Notes under the pieces: generated by a model
Told to the model about the DNA's origin: nothing
The model's input: only the letters and a program-made list of their open reading frames with translations
Database searches by the model: none
Translations under genes and position numbers: made by a program
Shown: positions 44,341-55,237 of the stretch, piece by piece
Layout: the number at the start of each line of letters is the position of its first letter
Numbering within the stretch: position 1 is the stretch's first letter
NCBI GenBank assembly: GCA_036250195.1
Contig: JAVHZZ010000001.1
Location: 397,670,117 to 397,734,116 of the forward strand
Source: Mixophyes australis
Taxonomy: Eukaryota > Chordata > Amphibia > Anura > Limnodynastidae
Direction: 5' to 3'
Length of the DNA: 64,000 nt

Positions 44341-46040
44341 CTCCCCAGCGCTTTTGGGGTGTCCCCCATAATTGTGCATTAATATTTCTGGCTGTCAAAA
44401 GTCATATCTGTCAGCAGTATCTACTAAATAATTTGTAGCACACCTCAGTGTTTTTGGGGTGTCCTCCCTAATTGTGCATTAATATTTCTGGCTGTCAAAA
44501 GTCATATCTGTCAGCAGTATCTACTCAATAATTTTTAGCACTCCTCAGTGTTTTTGGGGTGTCCTCCCTAATTGTGCATTAATATTTCTGGCTGTCAAAA
44601 GTCATATCTGTCAGCAGTATCTACTCAATAATTTTTAGCACTCCTCAGTGTTTTTGGGGTGTCCTCCCTAATTGTGCATTAATATTTCTGGCTGTCAAAA
44701 GTCATATCTGTCAGCAGTATCTACTCAATAATTTTTAGCACTCCTCAGTGTTTTTGGGGTGTCCTCCCTAATTGTGCATTAATATTTCTGGCTGTCAAAA
44801 GTCATATCTGTCAGCAGTATCTACTCAATAATTTTTAGCACTCCTCAGTGTTTTTGGGGTGTCCTCCCTAATTGTGCATTAATATTTCTGGCTGTCAAAA
44901 GTCATATCTGTCAGCAGTATCTACTCAATAATTTTTAGCACTCCTCAGTGTTTTTGGGGTGTCCTCCCTAATTGTGCATTAATATTTCTGGCTGTCAAAA
45001 GTCATATCTGTCAGCAGTATCTACTCAATAATTTTTAGCACTCCTCAGTGTTTTTGGGGTGTCCTCCCTAATTGTGCATTAATATTTCTGGCTGTCAAAA
45101 GTCATATCTGTCAGCAGTATCTACTCAATAATTTTTAGCACTCCTCAGTGTTTTTGGGGTGTCCTCCCTAATTGTGCATTAATATTTCTGGCTGTCAAAA
45201 GTCATATCTGTCAGCAGAATCTACTCAATAATTTTTAGCACTCCTCAGTGTTTTTGGGGTGTCCTCCCTAATTGTGCATTAATATTTCTGGCTGTCAAAA
45301 GTCATATCTGTCAGCAGTATCTACTCAATAATTTTTAGCACTCCTCAGTGTTTTTGGGGTGTCCTCCCTAATTGTGCATTAATATTTCTGGCTGTCAAAA
45401 GTCATATCTGTCAGCAGTATCTACTCAATAATTTTTAGCACTCCTCAGTGTTTTTGGGGTGTCCTCCCTAATTGTGCATTAATATTTCTGGCTGTCAAAA
45501 GTCATATCTGTCAGCAGTATCTACTCAATAATTTTTAGCACTCCTCAGTGTTTTTGGGGTGTCCTCCCTAATTGTGCATTAATATTTCTGGCTGTCAAAA
45601 GTCATATCTGTCAGCAGTATCTACTCAATAATTTTTAGCACTCCTCAGTGTTTTTGGGGTGTCCTCCCTAATTGTGCATTAATATTTCTGGCTGTCAAAA
45701 GTCATATCTGTCAGCAGTATCTACTCAATAATTTTTAGCACTCCTCAGTGTTTTTGGGGTGTCCTCCCTAATTGTGCATTAATATTTCTGGCTGTCAAAA
45801 GTCATATCTGTCAGCAGTATCTACTCAATAATTTTTAGCACTCCTCAGTGTTTTTGGGGTGTCCTCCCTAATTGTGCATTAATATTTCTGGCTGTCAAAA
45901 GTCATATCTGTCAGCAGTATCTACTCAATAATTTTTAGCACTCCTCAGTGTTTTTGGGGTGTCCTCCCTAATTGTGCATTAATATTTCTGGCTGTCAAAA
46001 GTCATAACTGTCAGCAGAATCTACTAAATAATTTTTAGCA
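44341..46040 (+). repeat. 100-bp tandem array, 17 copies, in the transposon leader
   Basis: The unit begins CTCCTCAGTGTTTTTGGGGT and ends ATTTTTAGCA. Periodicity is exactly 100 bp. Units 3 to 16 are essentially identical; the first two and the last carry several substitutions. A final partial unit (CTCCCCAGTG) ends at about 46050, 14 bp before the transposase ATG. Homogeneity in the middle and divergence at the edges indicates recent expansion or homogenisation. Confidence 0.97.
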
Positions 46041-46063
46041 CTCCCCAGTGGTTTGCGCTCAGA

Positions 46064-49057
46064 ATGGATTCAAAGCAGTCCACATATGATCTAAATGAGC
46101 AACCAGGTTCTGTCACCAGTCCTGATGTTAGTGTTCCCAGTACGTCATCTGGCCAAGGCGATGTCAAACAACAGAGTGTTTTCAAATTAGTGCAAAAAAC
46201 AAAAACCCAAAAAAAATTTACTGTATTGAAGCGAAAAAGAAGTGTAACTGAGCAAAAGTTAAGTGACGATAAAAAAAAAATTGCAAGCATGCCATTCTAC
46301 ACACGCAGTGGCAAAGAGAGAATGAGGCCTTCACCTTTGGCTATTAGTGGCAGATCCCAAAAAGTTACCCAGCCTACAATTGGTGCACAACTACTGTTAC
46401 GCGTCAAAGCTGAGCTGCAAGATAACAGTGAGGCATTACAGGAGAATATTTGCTCTGATTCACAAATGACAACAATCCCTGTGGAGAGTCCATCCAACAG
46501 TGGGATGTCTAATCGTGAGCATTCTGCTGATGTGTGCCTTAATAGCCCGAGTGTAGCCGGTGATACCCAAATTGAGGATGCCACTTTGGAATTAGAAGAG
46601 GATGAGGGGGAGATTTGTGTAGGCGACGAGGGCGCTAATGAGGATGTTGATGAGGATGAGGTTGTTTGTGTAAGTCCTGCACCAGTGGCAGCAGTTCTGG
46701 CACGTGACAAGAAAAAGGCCATTGTCATGCCTGGGCATAAAACAAAAAAATCCACTTCTTATGTGTGGAATTATTTCTACCCAAATCCAGACAACAATTG
46801 TATAGCCATTTGTAGTGTATGTGAAGCCACAGTCAGTCGAGGGAGGGACCTTAACCATCTTGGAACCTCGTCTATGTTACGCCATTTAATGAGAGTTCAT
46901 GGCAAAGTGTTGGGAAAAGCTGAAAGTTCTTCCCAAAAGAATACAAGCACTCCCTCATCAGCTAAGACCCTCCGCTCACCGACATACCGACGGCTACAAA
47001 ATACACCCACCACACCATCCTCATCAATATCCTCAGTAGCGCTCGGAGTTAGCCCGGCATCCCACTTAAGGCTGGATGACTCCGGCACTATTATTGATTC
47101 CTCTGAAGAAAGCGTTAGTCCTGCTGCTGCTGTTGCTGCTGCTGGGGGTGAATCGTCATCCCAGAGGCAGGTGAATAAAATGAGCAGTCCTACATTTCAG
47201 CAATTAACTGTGAAACAATCATTTGCGAGGGGAAGCAAATATGACAGCAGTCACCCAGTCGCCAAGCGAATCACAGACGCCATGGCTGCAATGTTAGTGT
47301 TAGATCTGCGTCCAATCTCCACAATAAACGCAGCTGGTTTTTCACAGTTAATTGAGGTTTTGTGTCCGCGTTACAGAATTCCATCGCGACACCATTTCTC
47401 CCGTAAAGCTATTCCACAACTATACCAAAAAGTGTGTAAAAATGTAGAGATTGCGCTGAAAAATGCCATTCTGCCCACTGTTCACTTAACCACAGATATG
47501 TGGACAAGTGGAAGTGGCCAAACCAAAGACTATATGACTGTGACAGCCCACTGGGTTGGTCATTCACCTTCACCAGCAGGAACAGCAGCAGCATGTACAC
47601 CACTACGTAACATTTGTCACAGGCAGGCCACTCTTTGTATCACCGGCTTCACTAACAGGCATACGGCTGACAATTTGTTACGCAAACTGAGAGATGTGAT
47701 TGATGCATGGCTTATACCACTCGGACTCTCCCCAGGGTATGTCATTTCAGATAACGCCAACAATATAGTGCGAGCATTACAGCTGGGTGATTTCCAACAT
47801 ATTCCCTGTTTTGCTCACACCATCAACTTGGTGGTGCAGAGCTTCCTACGAAATAACCGTGAGGTGCAGGAGATGCTTTCGGTGGCCCGTAAAATTTCAG
47901 GCCATTTCAGGCATTCAGCCACAGCATGTAGGAGATTTCAGCAGCTCCAAGAGCAGTTTAACTTGCCCTGCCACCAACTTAAGCAAGAGGTGGTAACTCG
48001 GTGGAATTCCACCCTGTACATGCTTCAGAGGATGGAGGAACAGCGCAAAGCCATCCAAGCATATTGCACAAGTCATGACATTGGGAAAGGAGGGGGGATG
48101 TATTTCACTCTTGCACAGTGGGGAATCCTTTCAGTGCTGTGCAAGGTGCTGAAACCATTTGAAGTTGTGACATGTGAGGTCAGTGCAGACTCTGCTAGTT
48201 TGAGCCAAGTCATTCCTTTAATTAGACTATTGGAAAAGCAGCTTGAGAAAATGAAGGAGGAGCTGAAAGCAAGCAATTCAGCAAAGTATGTTGGCCTTGT
48301 CGATCAAGTACTTAATTCGCTTCACAATGATCCTCGAGTTATTAAGATCTTGAACTCGGATCAGTACGTTTTGGCCACTGTGCTTGATCCAAGGTTTAAA
48401 ACCTACATTGAGTCTTTACTTGTAAATGAGCGAGATGTGAACTTTTGCAAGGAGCTATTGCTCAGCAAGTTGGCCGCTGAACTGGGCCTCGGCTTGACGA
48501 CGTGTCCTCCTTCACTTTCTCAAGCTGTTGCTCGTAAAAAATTAAATTTCCAAAAAAGAAGCAGGGAAGACACAGGGGGCAGACCAGAACAATTTAACAT
48601 CTGGGCTGGTTTGAAGGATTTTTCAAAAAAATGTGTCACTTTGCCCATAACTCCATCCAATATGAGTATAAACATGCAAAGGATGGTGGAGGATTACTTT
48701 CAAGAGGTAGTTGATATGGAAATGTCAGACAGTCCCTTTCCTTACTGGGAAGAAAAGCAGGCCATTTGGAAACCCATGTACAAACTTGCTTTGCAATACC
48801 TAAGCTGCCCACCCTCCAGTGTGTACTCTGAACGAGTGTTCAGCACAGCAGGGAACTTAGTCAGTGATCGCCGTAGAAGGTTACTTCCCAAAAATGTGGA
48901 GAAAATGATGTTTATAAAAATGAACTACATCTTCCACGAGGAAGGCCTTCACCATCCAAGACATCCAAGCACTGACTGTTCTCTAATGGCGGATTCAAGC
49001 GGCGATGAATTGATAGTCTGTGATGATGACGTACACACTGATGAGGGTGAGGATTAA
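46064..49057 (+). CDS. hAT (Ac-like) transposase with BED zinc finger
   Basis: A 997-residue protein with no stop or frameshift. It would bind the transposon ends and catalyse excision and integration by a DDE mechanism. Residues 1-230 are low-complexity and acidic near 180-205. A BED-type finger has C250, C253, H274 and H279. The RNase H-like core contains the first Asp in TTDMWTS (D478), the second in ISDNANN (D563), the CxxH pair C582/H585, and R646-W647 in VTRWNSTLYML. The C-terminal dimerisation region reads SSVYSERVFSTAGNLVSDRR, with the candidate catalytic Glu at E923. The length is somewhat above typical Ac-like transposases (~650-850), the excess being in the N-terminal region. Related host genes exist (ZBED family), but its position between terminal repeats marks it as the element's own gene. 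The start follows an ATG-free leader. Confidence 0.95.
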   Translation: MDSKQSTYDLNEQPGSVTSPDVSVPSTSSGQGDVKQQSVFKLVQKTKTQKKFTVLKRKRSVTEQKLSDDKKKIASMPFYTRSGKERMRPSPLAISGRSQKVTQPTIGAQLLLRVKAELQDNSEALQENICSDSQMTTIPVESPSNSGMSNREHSADVCLNSPSVAGDTQIEDATLELEEDEGEICVGDEGANEDVDEDEVVCVSPAPVAAVLARDKKKAIVMPGHKTKKSTSYVWNYFYPNPDNNCIAICSVCEATVSRGRDLNHLGTSSMLRHLMRVHGKVLGKAESSSQKNTSTPSSAKTLRSPTYRRLQNTPTTPSSSISSVALGVSPASHLRLDDSGTIIDSSEESVSPAAAVAAAGGESSSQRQVNKMSSPTFQQLTVKQSFARGSKYDSSHPVAKRITDAMAAMLVLDLRPISTINAAGFSQLIEVLCPRYRIPSRHHFSRKAIPQLYQKVCKNVEIALKNAILPTVHLTTDMWTSGSGQTKDYMTVTAHWVGHSPSPAGTAAACTPLRNICHRQATLCITGFTNRHTADNLLRKLRDVIDAWLIPLGLSPGYVISDNANNIVRALQLGDFQHIPCFAHTINLVVQSFLRNNREVQEMLSVARKISGHFRHSATACRRFQQLQEQFNLPCHQLKQEVVTRWNSTLYMLQRMEEQRKAIQAYCTSHDIGKGGGMYFTLAQWGILSVLCKVLKPFEVVTCEVSADSASLSQVIPLIRLLEKQLEKMKEELKASNSAKYVGLVDQVLNSLHNDPRVIKILNSDQYVLATVLDPRFKTYIESLLVNERDVNFCKELLLSKLAAELGLGLTTCPPSLSQAVARKKLNFQKRSREDTGGRPEQFNIWAGLKDFSKKCVTLPITPSNMSINMQRMVEDYFQEVVDMEMSDSPFPYWEEKQAIWKPMYKLALQYLSCPPSSVYSERVFSTAGNLVSDRRRRLLPKNVEKMMFIKMNYIFHEEGLHHPRHPSTDCSLMADSSGDELIVCDDDVHTDEGED

Positions 49058-49224
49058 GCTGAAGATGATGCCGATAACATCTTTTTAAAACTTTCTATGT
49101 AAGTGTAGGGTGCAATCTACCCCCAAAGAGGAAAGGGACTTGTGGCATTTCCATATCACATACCATCTTGAAAGGCTGCTGTTAGGGCAATTTATCCTTA
49201 AGGGTAGGGTGTCATAGACAGAGT

Positions 49225-49935
49225 GACCCTAAACTGGCTTTGTCCATTTTTCATAATATTGTACAGTCTATAATGGCTGAATTTTTGAGTATTTTATACA
49301 AGTGGAGGGGGGCCTAGAGAGACAGAGTGACCCCAAACTGTCTTTCTCCATGTCAATTAATATTGTACAGTCTATAATGGCTGAATTTTTTAGTATTTTA
49401 TACAAGTGGAGGGGGGCCTAGAGAGACAGAAACCAAACTGGCTTTCTCCATGTCAATTAATATTGTACAGTCTATAATGGCTGAATTTTTTGGTATTTTA
49501 TACAAGTGGAGGGGGGCCTAGAGAGACAGAGTGACCCCAAACTGTCTTTCTCCATGTCAATTAATATTGTACAGTCTATAATGGCTGAATTTTTTAGTAT
49601 TTTATACAAGTGGAGGGGGGCCTTGAGACAGAAACCAAACTGGCTTTCTCCATGTCAATTAATATTGTACAGTCTATAATGGCTGAATTTTTTGGTATTT
49701 TATACAAGTGGAGGGGGGCCTTGAGAGACAGAAACCAAACTGGCTTTCTCCATGTCAATTAATATTGTACAGTCTATAATGGCTGAATTTTTTGGTATTT
49801 TATACAAGTGGAGGGGGGCCTTGAGAGACAGAAACCAAACTGGCTTTCTCCATGTCAATTAATATTGTACAGTCTATAATGGCTGAATTTTTTGTTTTTT
49901 TAAAAAAGTGGAGGGGGGCCTATAGAGACAGAAAG
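49225..49935 (+). repeat. Second ~100-bp tandem array, 3' of the transposase
   Basis: About seven copies of a unit of 98-105 bp: 'AAACTGTCTTTCTCCATGTCAATTAATATTGTACAGTCTATAATGGCTGAATTTTTTAGTATTTTATACAAGTGGAGGGGGGCCTAGAGAGACAG'. Alternate units lack 'GTGACCCC'. It is unrelated in sequence to the leader array despite the similar period. Confidence 0.92.
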
Positions 49936-50061
49936 CAAACTGTCTTTTTCCATTTCTTTACATATTTAACTATAAGTGTAGGGTGTAATATACATTCAAA
50001 GACGATGGCTGCATTGCCAATATGCATAGATGGAGAGGAAGACAATCTGTTTTGTGTGTAG

Positions 50062-50067
50062 AATAAA
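50062..50067 (+). terminator. Polyadenylation signal of the transposon
   Basis: AATAAA about 1 kb after the transposase stop and about 285 bp before the right terminus; the only canonical signal noticed on this strand between the stop and the right end. Confidence 0.5.
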
Positions 50068-50352
50068 TGAAGGCCTACCAACGAAGAATTAAACAGTTTT
50101 TTTGGATGATTTATTACCTCAACAATTAGATTACTTATCTCTAAAACAGTTGGAGCACTAAATTGGGTTATTTTAGGCACAAAAACATGTATTTTCCAAC
50201 AAAATAGCAAAACAAAACCAAACAAAACCAAAACCAAAACCAAAACACGCAATGGCGGTTTTGCAAAACCAAAACCAAAACCAAAACACGACGGTAATCC
50301 AGATCCAAAACCGAATCCAAAACCAAAACACGGGGGTCAGTGACCATCTCTA

Positions 50353-50860
50353 ATATCAACTGTTACATGAGCTAGGTAAAATAGAGTAATTAAATGTACA
50401 TGAGATTGCTCATTATACAGTGCTGGAGACCCACTTGCAATAAATAGCCTGCAATTAGAAATAAATTGTAATGAGTTCTGAGGTCTGCAATTTTTGGTGT
50501 AATCATGTCGGGGTAAGTACTGTCGTCATTTCCAGCATCGTTATTGTAAGTACAACTGTGCCTTTTGTGGATGTCATTTATGACATGCATGCAATATGCA
50601 GCTCAAATGCCTTCTACTTTTTATCACCTAGGTGGTCAGCACTGTGTACATCAGTGTGCCAACCTACTCCCTGCTCATGGGAGATGCCTCTGCCAAATAG
50701 AAGTGCACTTAGATAGGTAGAGAGGAAAAAAAATCTATGTACAAAAGCTTGAATGTCACATTAGAGTTCAACCTCCCACTACTTTAGAACAACCATTTTC
50801 CTTACTGTCTTTTAAATACTGCTCAGTTTAGGCTAATTTATGGTTTATATTCATAGGGAA
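50353..50860. other. Anonymous sequence
   Basis: No gene or repeat structure was recognised. Confidence 0.5.
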
Positions 50861-51155
50861 ACCGAGAGGGGGTTTCCGAGTGCCTGTGAACCCCCTCCAA
50901 ACCTGGGGCACTGTATAATTGAGGTGACTAGACCTTGCCCCCACTTCACAGAGCTCTGCTTGAAAAGGGAGAGCTTCATGCTCCTAACAGTAGTGCACGC
51001 AGCATTGCCCATTTATATTATGGGGATAGGAAGAGTTGGAGAGCAGCCAAGCACTGTCTAAAATTATAGCCACGCCCCCATGCATGCTTGTCACGCCCAC
51101 TGGCGGCGTGGTGTGGAAACCCCCCTCTACAAATCCTGCGTTTGCCCCTGATATT
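50861..51155. mobile_element. Candidate non-autonomous DNA element fragment
   Basis: The right edge reads TTTGCCCCTG (inverted: CAGGGGCAAACGCAGGATTTG), a hAT-like start, with inward 'GGAAACCCCCCTCTACAAATCC'. Near the left edge 'GGGGGTTTCC' is the inverted counterpart of part of this. The left terminus and target duplication are not identifiable. Confidence 0.35.
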
Positions 51156-51688
51156 AATCATGAGAGTGTGTGCACATTGAGGCTGACTTTTATACATGAG
51201 ACTTTGCTTTATGTTAGGGAAAGTGCTCCTAGAATTGTGCTTCTCTGTTGAAGTGCAGCTACAATGTGCAAAGTGTATCCAATTCAGAGAATAGAACGCA
51301 ACTGATCTCAGAAGTGGTGTAAATATCAAGTCCCTTAAGGGGGAGGAGTCCAATATAGCCACATTTCTCTGTATTCCTAGGACCATATATATATTGTACT
51401 GTATATATGTGTGTATCAAAGTATGCGAGGAGAAATCTGAGAGAGAAGTGGGTGAAGAAGGAACTGAGGAAGAGAAAACATATATAAAACAGAGAAAGAT
51501 AGCAGCAATGCAATGAGAGAGAGATACCGTTAAGAAAGAAAACACAGAAGCCTGAAGCTGCCATTTTGGCCAGAGTGGAGAACAACAGCAATTGAAGGAG
51601 AGTTCAGACAAGGAGCTTTGGTGTGGAGAAATTGCAGATAAATATAGCTGGTAATATTATTTGCCTGTGGACTGAGATACAACTCTTA

Positions 51689-51921
51689 GGGGCAGATTCA
51701 ATTGATTGCGTTACTCTTGATAGTAATGTGGCCTGTATACTATTACCGTTAATACAGTAATTGTAACCCGGATCTCTGCTCACGGCTCCATGAGCCGTGA
51801 GCAAAAATCAGTGTCAAAATTACCGTACCACTATTACCGTACTAATGGTAATAGTGTGCGGGCTGCGTTACTCTCGAGAGTAACGCTGCCCGCACACTAT
51901 TACATCAATTGCATCTGCCCC
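51689..51921. mobile_element. Harbinger-like MITE with TTA target duplication
   Basis: Left end GGGGCAGATTCAATTGAT; inverted right end GGGGCAGATGCAATTGATG. TTA flanks both sides (51686-51688, 51922-51924). The interior contains further palindromes (GCTCACGGCTCCATGAGCCGTGAGC and GCGTTACTCTCGAGAGTAACGC). The TTA target fits the PIF/Harbinger superfamily. Confidence 0.8.
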
Positions 51922-51924
51922 TTA

Positions 51925-52364
51925 GAGTGAAGAGAATAGGGATAGTGTGGGGAATCCTGAAGATGTGGATTTGCATTATGCTCTTTCGTTAATGGTGGAC
52001 TGAGGCAAGAAGCGAGGTTGCTACCCACCATTTTGTGTAAATACAGTTCAGCCCATGAGGAGCAGCCATTTTGAGATTACAGAGAAAGTTGTGAAGTAGT
52101 TGTATATTCAGTAGTTAAGTGACTTATTCTGTTGTCTGCTGTGTGTGATTACACATCCTTTATTCAAGTCACTGTGTTCAAATTCAAGTTGCTGATAGGT
52201 AAGAGTGATAACTGGAATACCAGGGATGTAAGAGGTCCCTACTCAAAGACACCTGTGTAAAGTACTGTGTCAAACTCAAGGATTATCAGCCTATTTTATG
52301 TATATACATGGACTATAGATGCATTGTTCTGAATAAGAGAGGTGTGAGGATATCTCACACCCAA
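51925..52364. other. Anonymous sequence
   Basis: No gene or clear repeat is seen. Confidence 0.5.
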
Positions 52365-52661
52365 GACATTTACATACACCAATTCCCAGAGGAGACTGGA
52401 AACCTGGTGTTTTATATATATATAAAGCACATATAGTGTAGTATTTTCCAAAAAGATTAAATAGCCTTAGGTATATACCATATGCAAGAAGGAATAAAAA
52501 TTCAGGTGACTTCATCAGAAGAATAAAGATTTATTCTTTATTCTCCTGATGAAGTCTCGATACGAAACGCGTTAAGAACTATAGAGAACGCCTGCTGGAG
52601 GGTCTGTTACTATATCAAGACATTTACATACACCAATTCCCAGAGGAGACTGGAAACCTGG

Positions 52662-52709
<48 letters not shown>

Positions 52710-53400
52710 GACAAAAAAAGACACAATAGACGATCCACTATATAACTAGTTACAGCAATTTTATAAATAACATAAACATAAGTATGTACAGGTGGCTGCA
52801 CCATATGTACAGGTGGCTGCGCCACTCCACACCTGGTAGGTTAGTCCAGATGTATAACAATTGGTTCCAAAGAAATAGAGAGTAGGCGCCTTAAGTATAT
52901 TCAGAATAATTCACTGATATATGCATACCAGAAAAAGGAATAAAACAGACACTTCAACAGCTGATTATGCTGGTCAGATGATCCTTCTGGATACCAGAGT
53001 CCTCTCATGGAAATAGGGATAAACAGAAAGAATCACACAATAGTGTAATCACTTAAAATATGTGGAACCCTCCACCAGAGCACTCCAATATAAATGTGCG
53101 TACCAGAAATAAAAACATAAAAGCTTATCTGTAATCCTGTTGTATCTTCATCCAGATTTATCCTAGACTCACAGGCAATATAAAGAAAGCACATATAGTG
53201 TAGTATTTTCCAAAAAGATTAAATAGCCTTAGGTATATATGCACTTACATGGTAAAACCATATGCATGAAGGAATAAAAATTCAGGTGACTTCATCAGAA
53301 GAATAAAGATTTATTCTTTATTCTCCTGATGAAGTCTCGATACGAAACGCGTTAAGAACTATAGAGAATGCCTGCTGGAGGGTCTGTTACTATATCAACC
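52365..53400. repeat. Tandem duplication with ACGAAACGCGTT-containing block
   Basis: Block A ('GACATTTACATACACCAATTCCCAGAGGAGACTGGAAACCTGGTGTTTTATATA') occurs at 52366-52425 and 52617-52680. Block B ('AGCACATATAGTGTAGTATTTTCC' ... 'GAATAAAGATTTATTCTTTATTCTCCTGATGAAGTCTCGATACGAAACGCGTTAAG') occurs at 52426-52617 and 53188-53397. The two B copies differ by only a few bases and a 20-bp gap. A TA microsatellite and a ~500-bp unique segment lie between the second A and second B. The repeat family is unidentified. Confidence 0.75.
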
Positions 53401-53529
53401 TTCGGCTTGCGATTTAGCTGTGTATTATTTCCTGCTACTATCTGTTTGCCTGCTGAAGGGTCTGTTGTTGTTCTAATCCTTGGCTTACAAACTAATTGCA
53501 TTTTTATTCATATTTTATGCAAATGTATT

Positions 53530-54370
53530 GCTTTCACACATAGAGGGGGAGGCTGTCATACATTGAGAAGAGGGAGGTGTCAGACTGAGACAGAGGCTGT
53601 CATACGCTGAGAGGAGTAAGAGGGAGGGAAGGTGGAGGCTGTCACATGCTGAGTGAGTGGGGAAACAGAGGGTAAGGTTGTCACATACTGAGGGAGTTCG
53701 AGATAGAGGCAGAAGCTGCCACATGCTGAGGATTAGAAGGGAAGAAACAGAGGGGGACTCTGGCACACGCTGAGCGTTAGGTGCGGTGGACATCCATCTC
53801 CTTCACTGACACACACAGAAGGGAAGGATGAGTAAAACAGAGGGGTAGGTAACCATAAGCAGAGAAAAGGGAAGGGCTTACAAAGCCTTTTACATTTTAC
53901 ATAAGCCCATACAAATATTACCCCCTTAACAACAGCGATAATACCATCGCCATGGTGAATGACGTCATGAAGTGGAGCTGGCTTCTTACTTGATCGTGAT
54001 TGGTTGAAGTCGCTTTGAAGAGTAGTCGTGATCGCTGATCATCGTGAAAGAGCCCCTCGGAGTCATCATGTTGGGGTAAGTCTCGTCAGGGTAGTCAGCA
54101 TTGATATGCTGATTACCAGTGGAAAGGTAGGAGACAGAGGGTGGAGCTGATGTTGAAAAAGGGAGAGGTGGTGGCTATCACACATTGAGAGGAAGGTGGA
54201 TGAGACCGAAGCTAAGGTACTTGTTAATTATATGGGTGCCACATGACTTGGAGGACACTTACTGAGTGCTGGAGTCTGGGGTCAGTCCCAGGAATGGCTG
54301 CGACCACCAGAACCAGATTACTATCGAGACCCTGACTATTTCACACCATCGGCCACCTGCATGCTGCCCA
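53530..54370. repeat. Diverged GA-rich repeats; no gene
   Basis: 53535-53790 holds about five degenerate copies of a ~55-bp unit ('GAGGCTGTCACATGCTGAG.GGAG'). The rest to 54370 is unremarkable. Apparent frames are low complexity. Confidence 0.6.
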
Positions 54371-54383
54371 TCTATTTCACATT

Positions 54384-54530
54384 GTCATCATCATCAGCAT
54401 TTATTTATATAGCGCCAGCAAATTCCATAGCGATTTACAATTGGGGACAAACGTAGTAATAGACAATACTGGGTAATACAGACAAAGAGGTGAGAAGGCC
54501 CTGCTCGCAAGCTTACATTGTCCTTTAACA
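54384..54530 (-). repeat. L2-type LINE/SINE 3' tail (reverse)
   Basis: Reads CATCATCATCAGCATTTATTTATATAGCGCC then CAATTGGGGACAAACGTAG, CAATACTGGGTAATACAGAC and GGCCCTGCTCGCAAGCTTAC. This is the exact reverse of the terminal region at 5290-5445 and 21715-21855. Confidence 0.85.
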
Positions 54531-54547
54531 TCTGTTGTCCAGTGAAG

Positions 54548-55237
54548 CAGGGCCGGATTAACAATGGGCCTGATGGGGCTGCAACCCCAAACCTCTCCAC
54601 ATAAATAGGCCCAGGCCAGCCAGGAGGACAAAAAAAAAGGTTTATTTTGGGGTTTTTTGTGAGCGCAGCAGATGTAAGAAGGGAGAGGGGCATTTGGAAC
54701 AATGAGCGGGGTGGTGATGCCAGGGGGCGGTCCTGTTTTTGGAGAGCAATAGGCAGCCAATTACGAGGCTGCCTGTTGCAGAGTTGGGTGGGGCCTGCAC
54801 CTACAGAAGCTGTATGTGTCTTGTGCTGTGTGATTTGTGCTGTTCCAACTTTCATCCAGTGCCAGATGCAGGTCAGCGGCGCTCAACATAGCAGAAAGGA
54901 ACAATTTATTTTTACAAGGGATACATGACAACAGGAGATATGTGACAACAGCAGATATGTGACAACAGGGGGTATGTGAAACCAGGCACAACAGGGGATA
55001 AGTGAAAACAAGGAGTACGTGACAACAAGGGATATGTGACAATAGACCCAACAGGAGATATGTGAAAACAGACCCAACAGGGGATATGTGACAATAGAGG
55101 ATATGTGATACATGTGACAACAGGTGATATGTGACAACAGGTCCAACAGGGGATATGTGACAATAGGGAATATGTGATATATTTGACAACGGGATATGTG
55201 ACAACAGGCTCAACAGGGGATATGTGATAACAGGGGA
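54548..55237. mobile_element. Left end of a hAT-type element and its ~17-bp minisatellite
   Basis: CAGGGCCGGATTAAC at 54548 is a hAT-type terminus of the same kind as 37203. From about 54905 an array of 'GGGGATATGTGACAACA' and variants runs to 55237, where the Gmr1-like retrotransposon is inserted; the array resumes at 62105. A possible right end is CTTAATCAGCTCTG at 63968, but the 8-bp flanks (CAGTGAAG and GTTAGCAG) do not match. Confidence 0.5.

Larger units (their letters stand above)
43989..50352 (+). mobile_element. Full-length Ac-like hAT transposon
   Basis: The left end TAGAGATGGGCGGG and the inverted right end TAGAGATGGTCACTG share a 9-bp terminal repeat (TAGAGATGG), close to the TAGGGATG-type ends of Ac elements. 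Subterminal regions are repetitive: 'ACCGAACC', 'CGAGTACCGAG' on the left and AAAACCAAAACC tandem phrases on the right (50210-50330), plausible transposase-binding sites. Between them lie a TATA box, a 100-bp array, one uninterrupted transposase, a second ~100-bp array and AATAAA. The flanks (CATATAAT and ATATCAAC) do not form a clean 8-bp duplication. Confidence 0.88.

Noticed and set aside
44341..46040. CRISPR-like array of regular repeats
   Set aside because: The units are directly adjacent 100-bp repeats with no unique spacers, inside a eukaryotic transposon.
46064..49057. A domesticated host ZBED-type gene
   Set aside because: The gene lies between matching terminal repeats with repetitive subterminal regions and has a complete set of candidate catalytic residues, so a mobile element explains it better.
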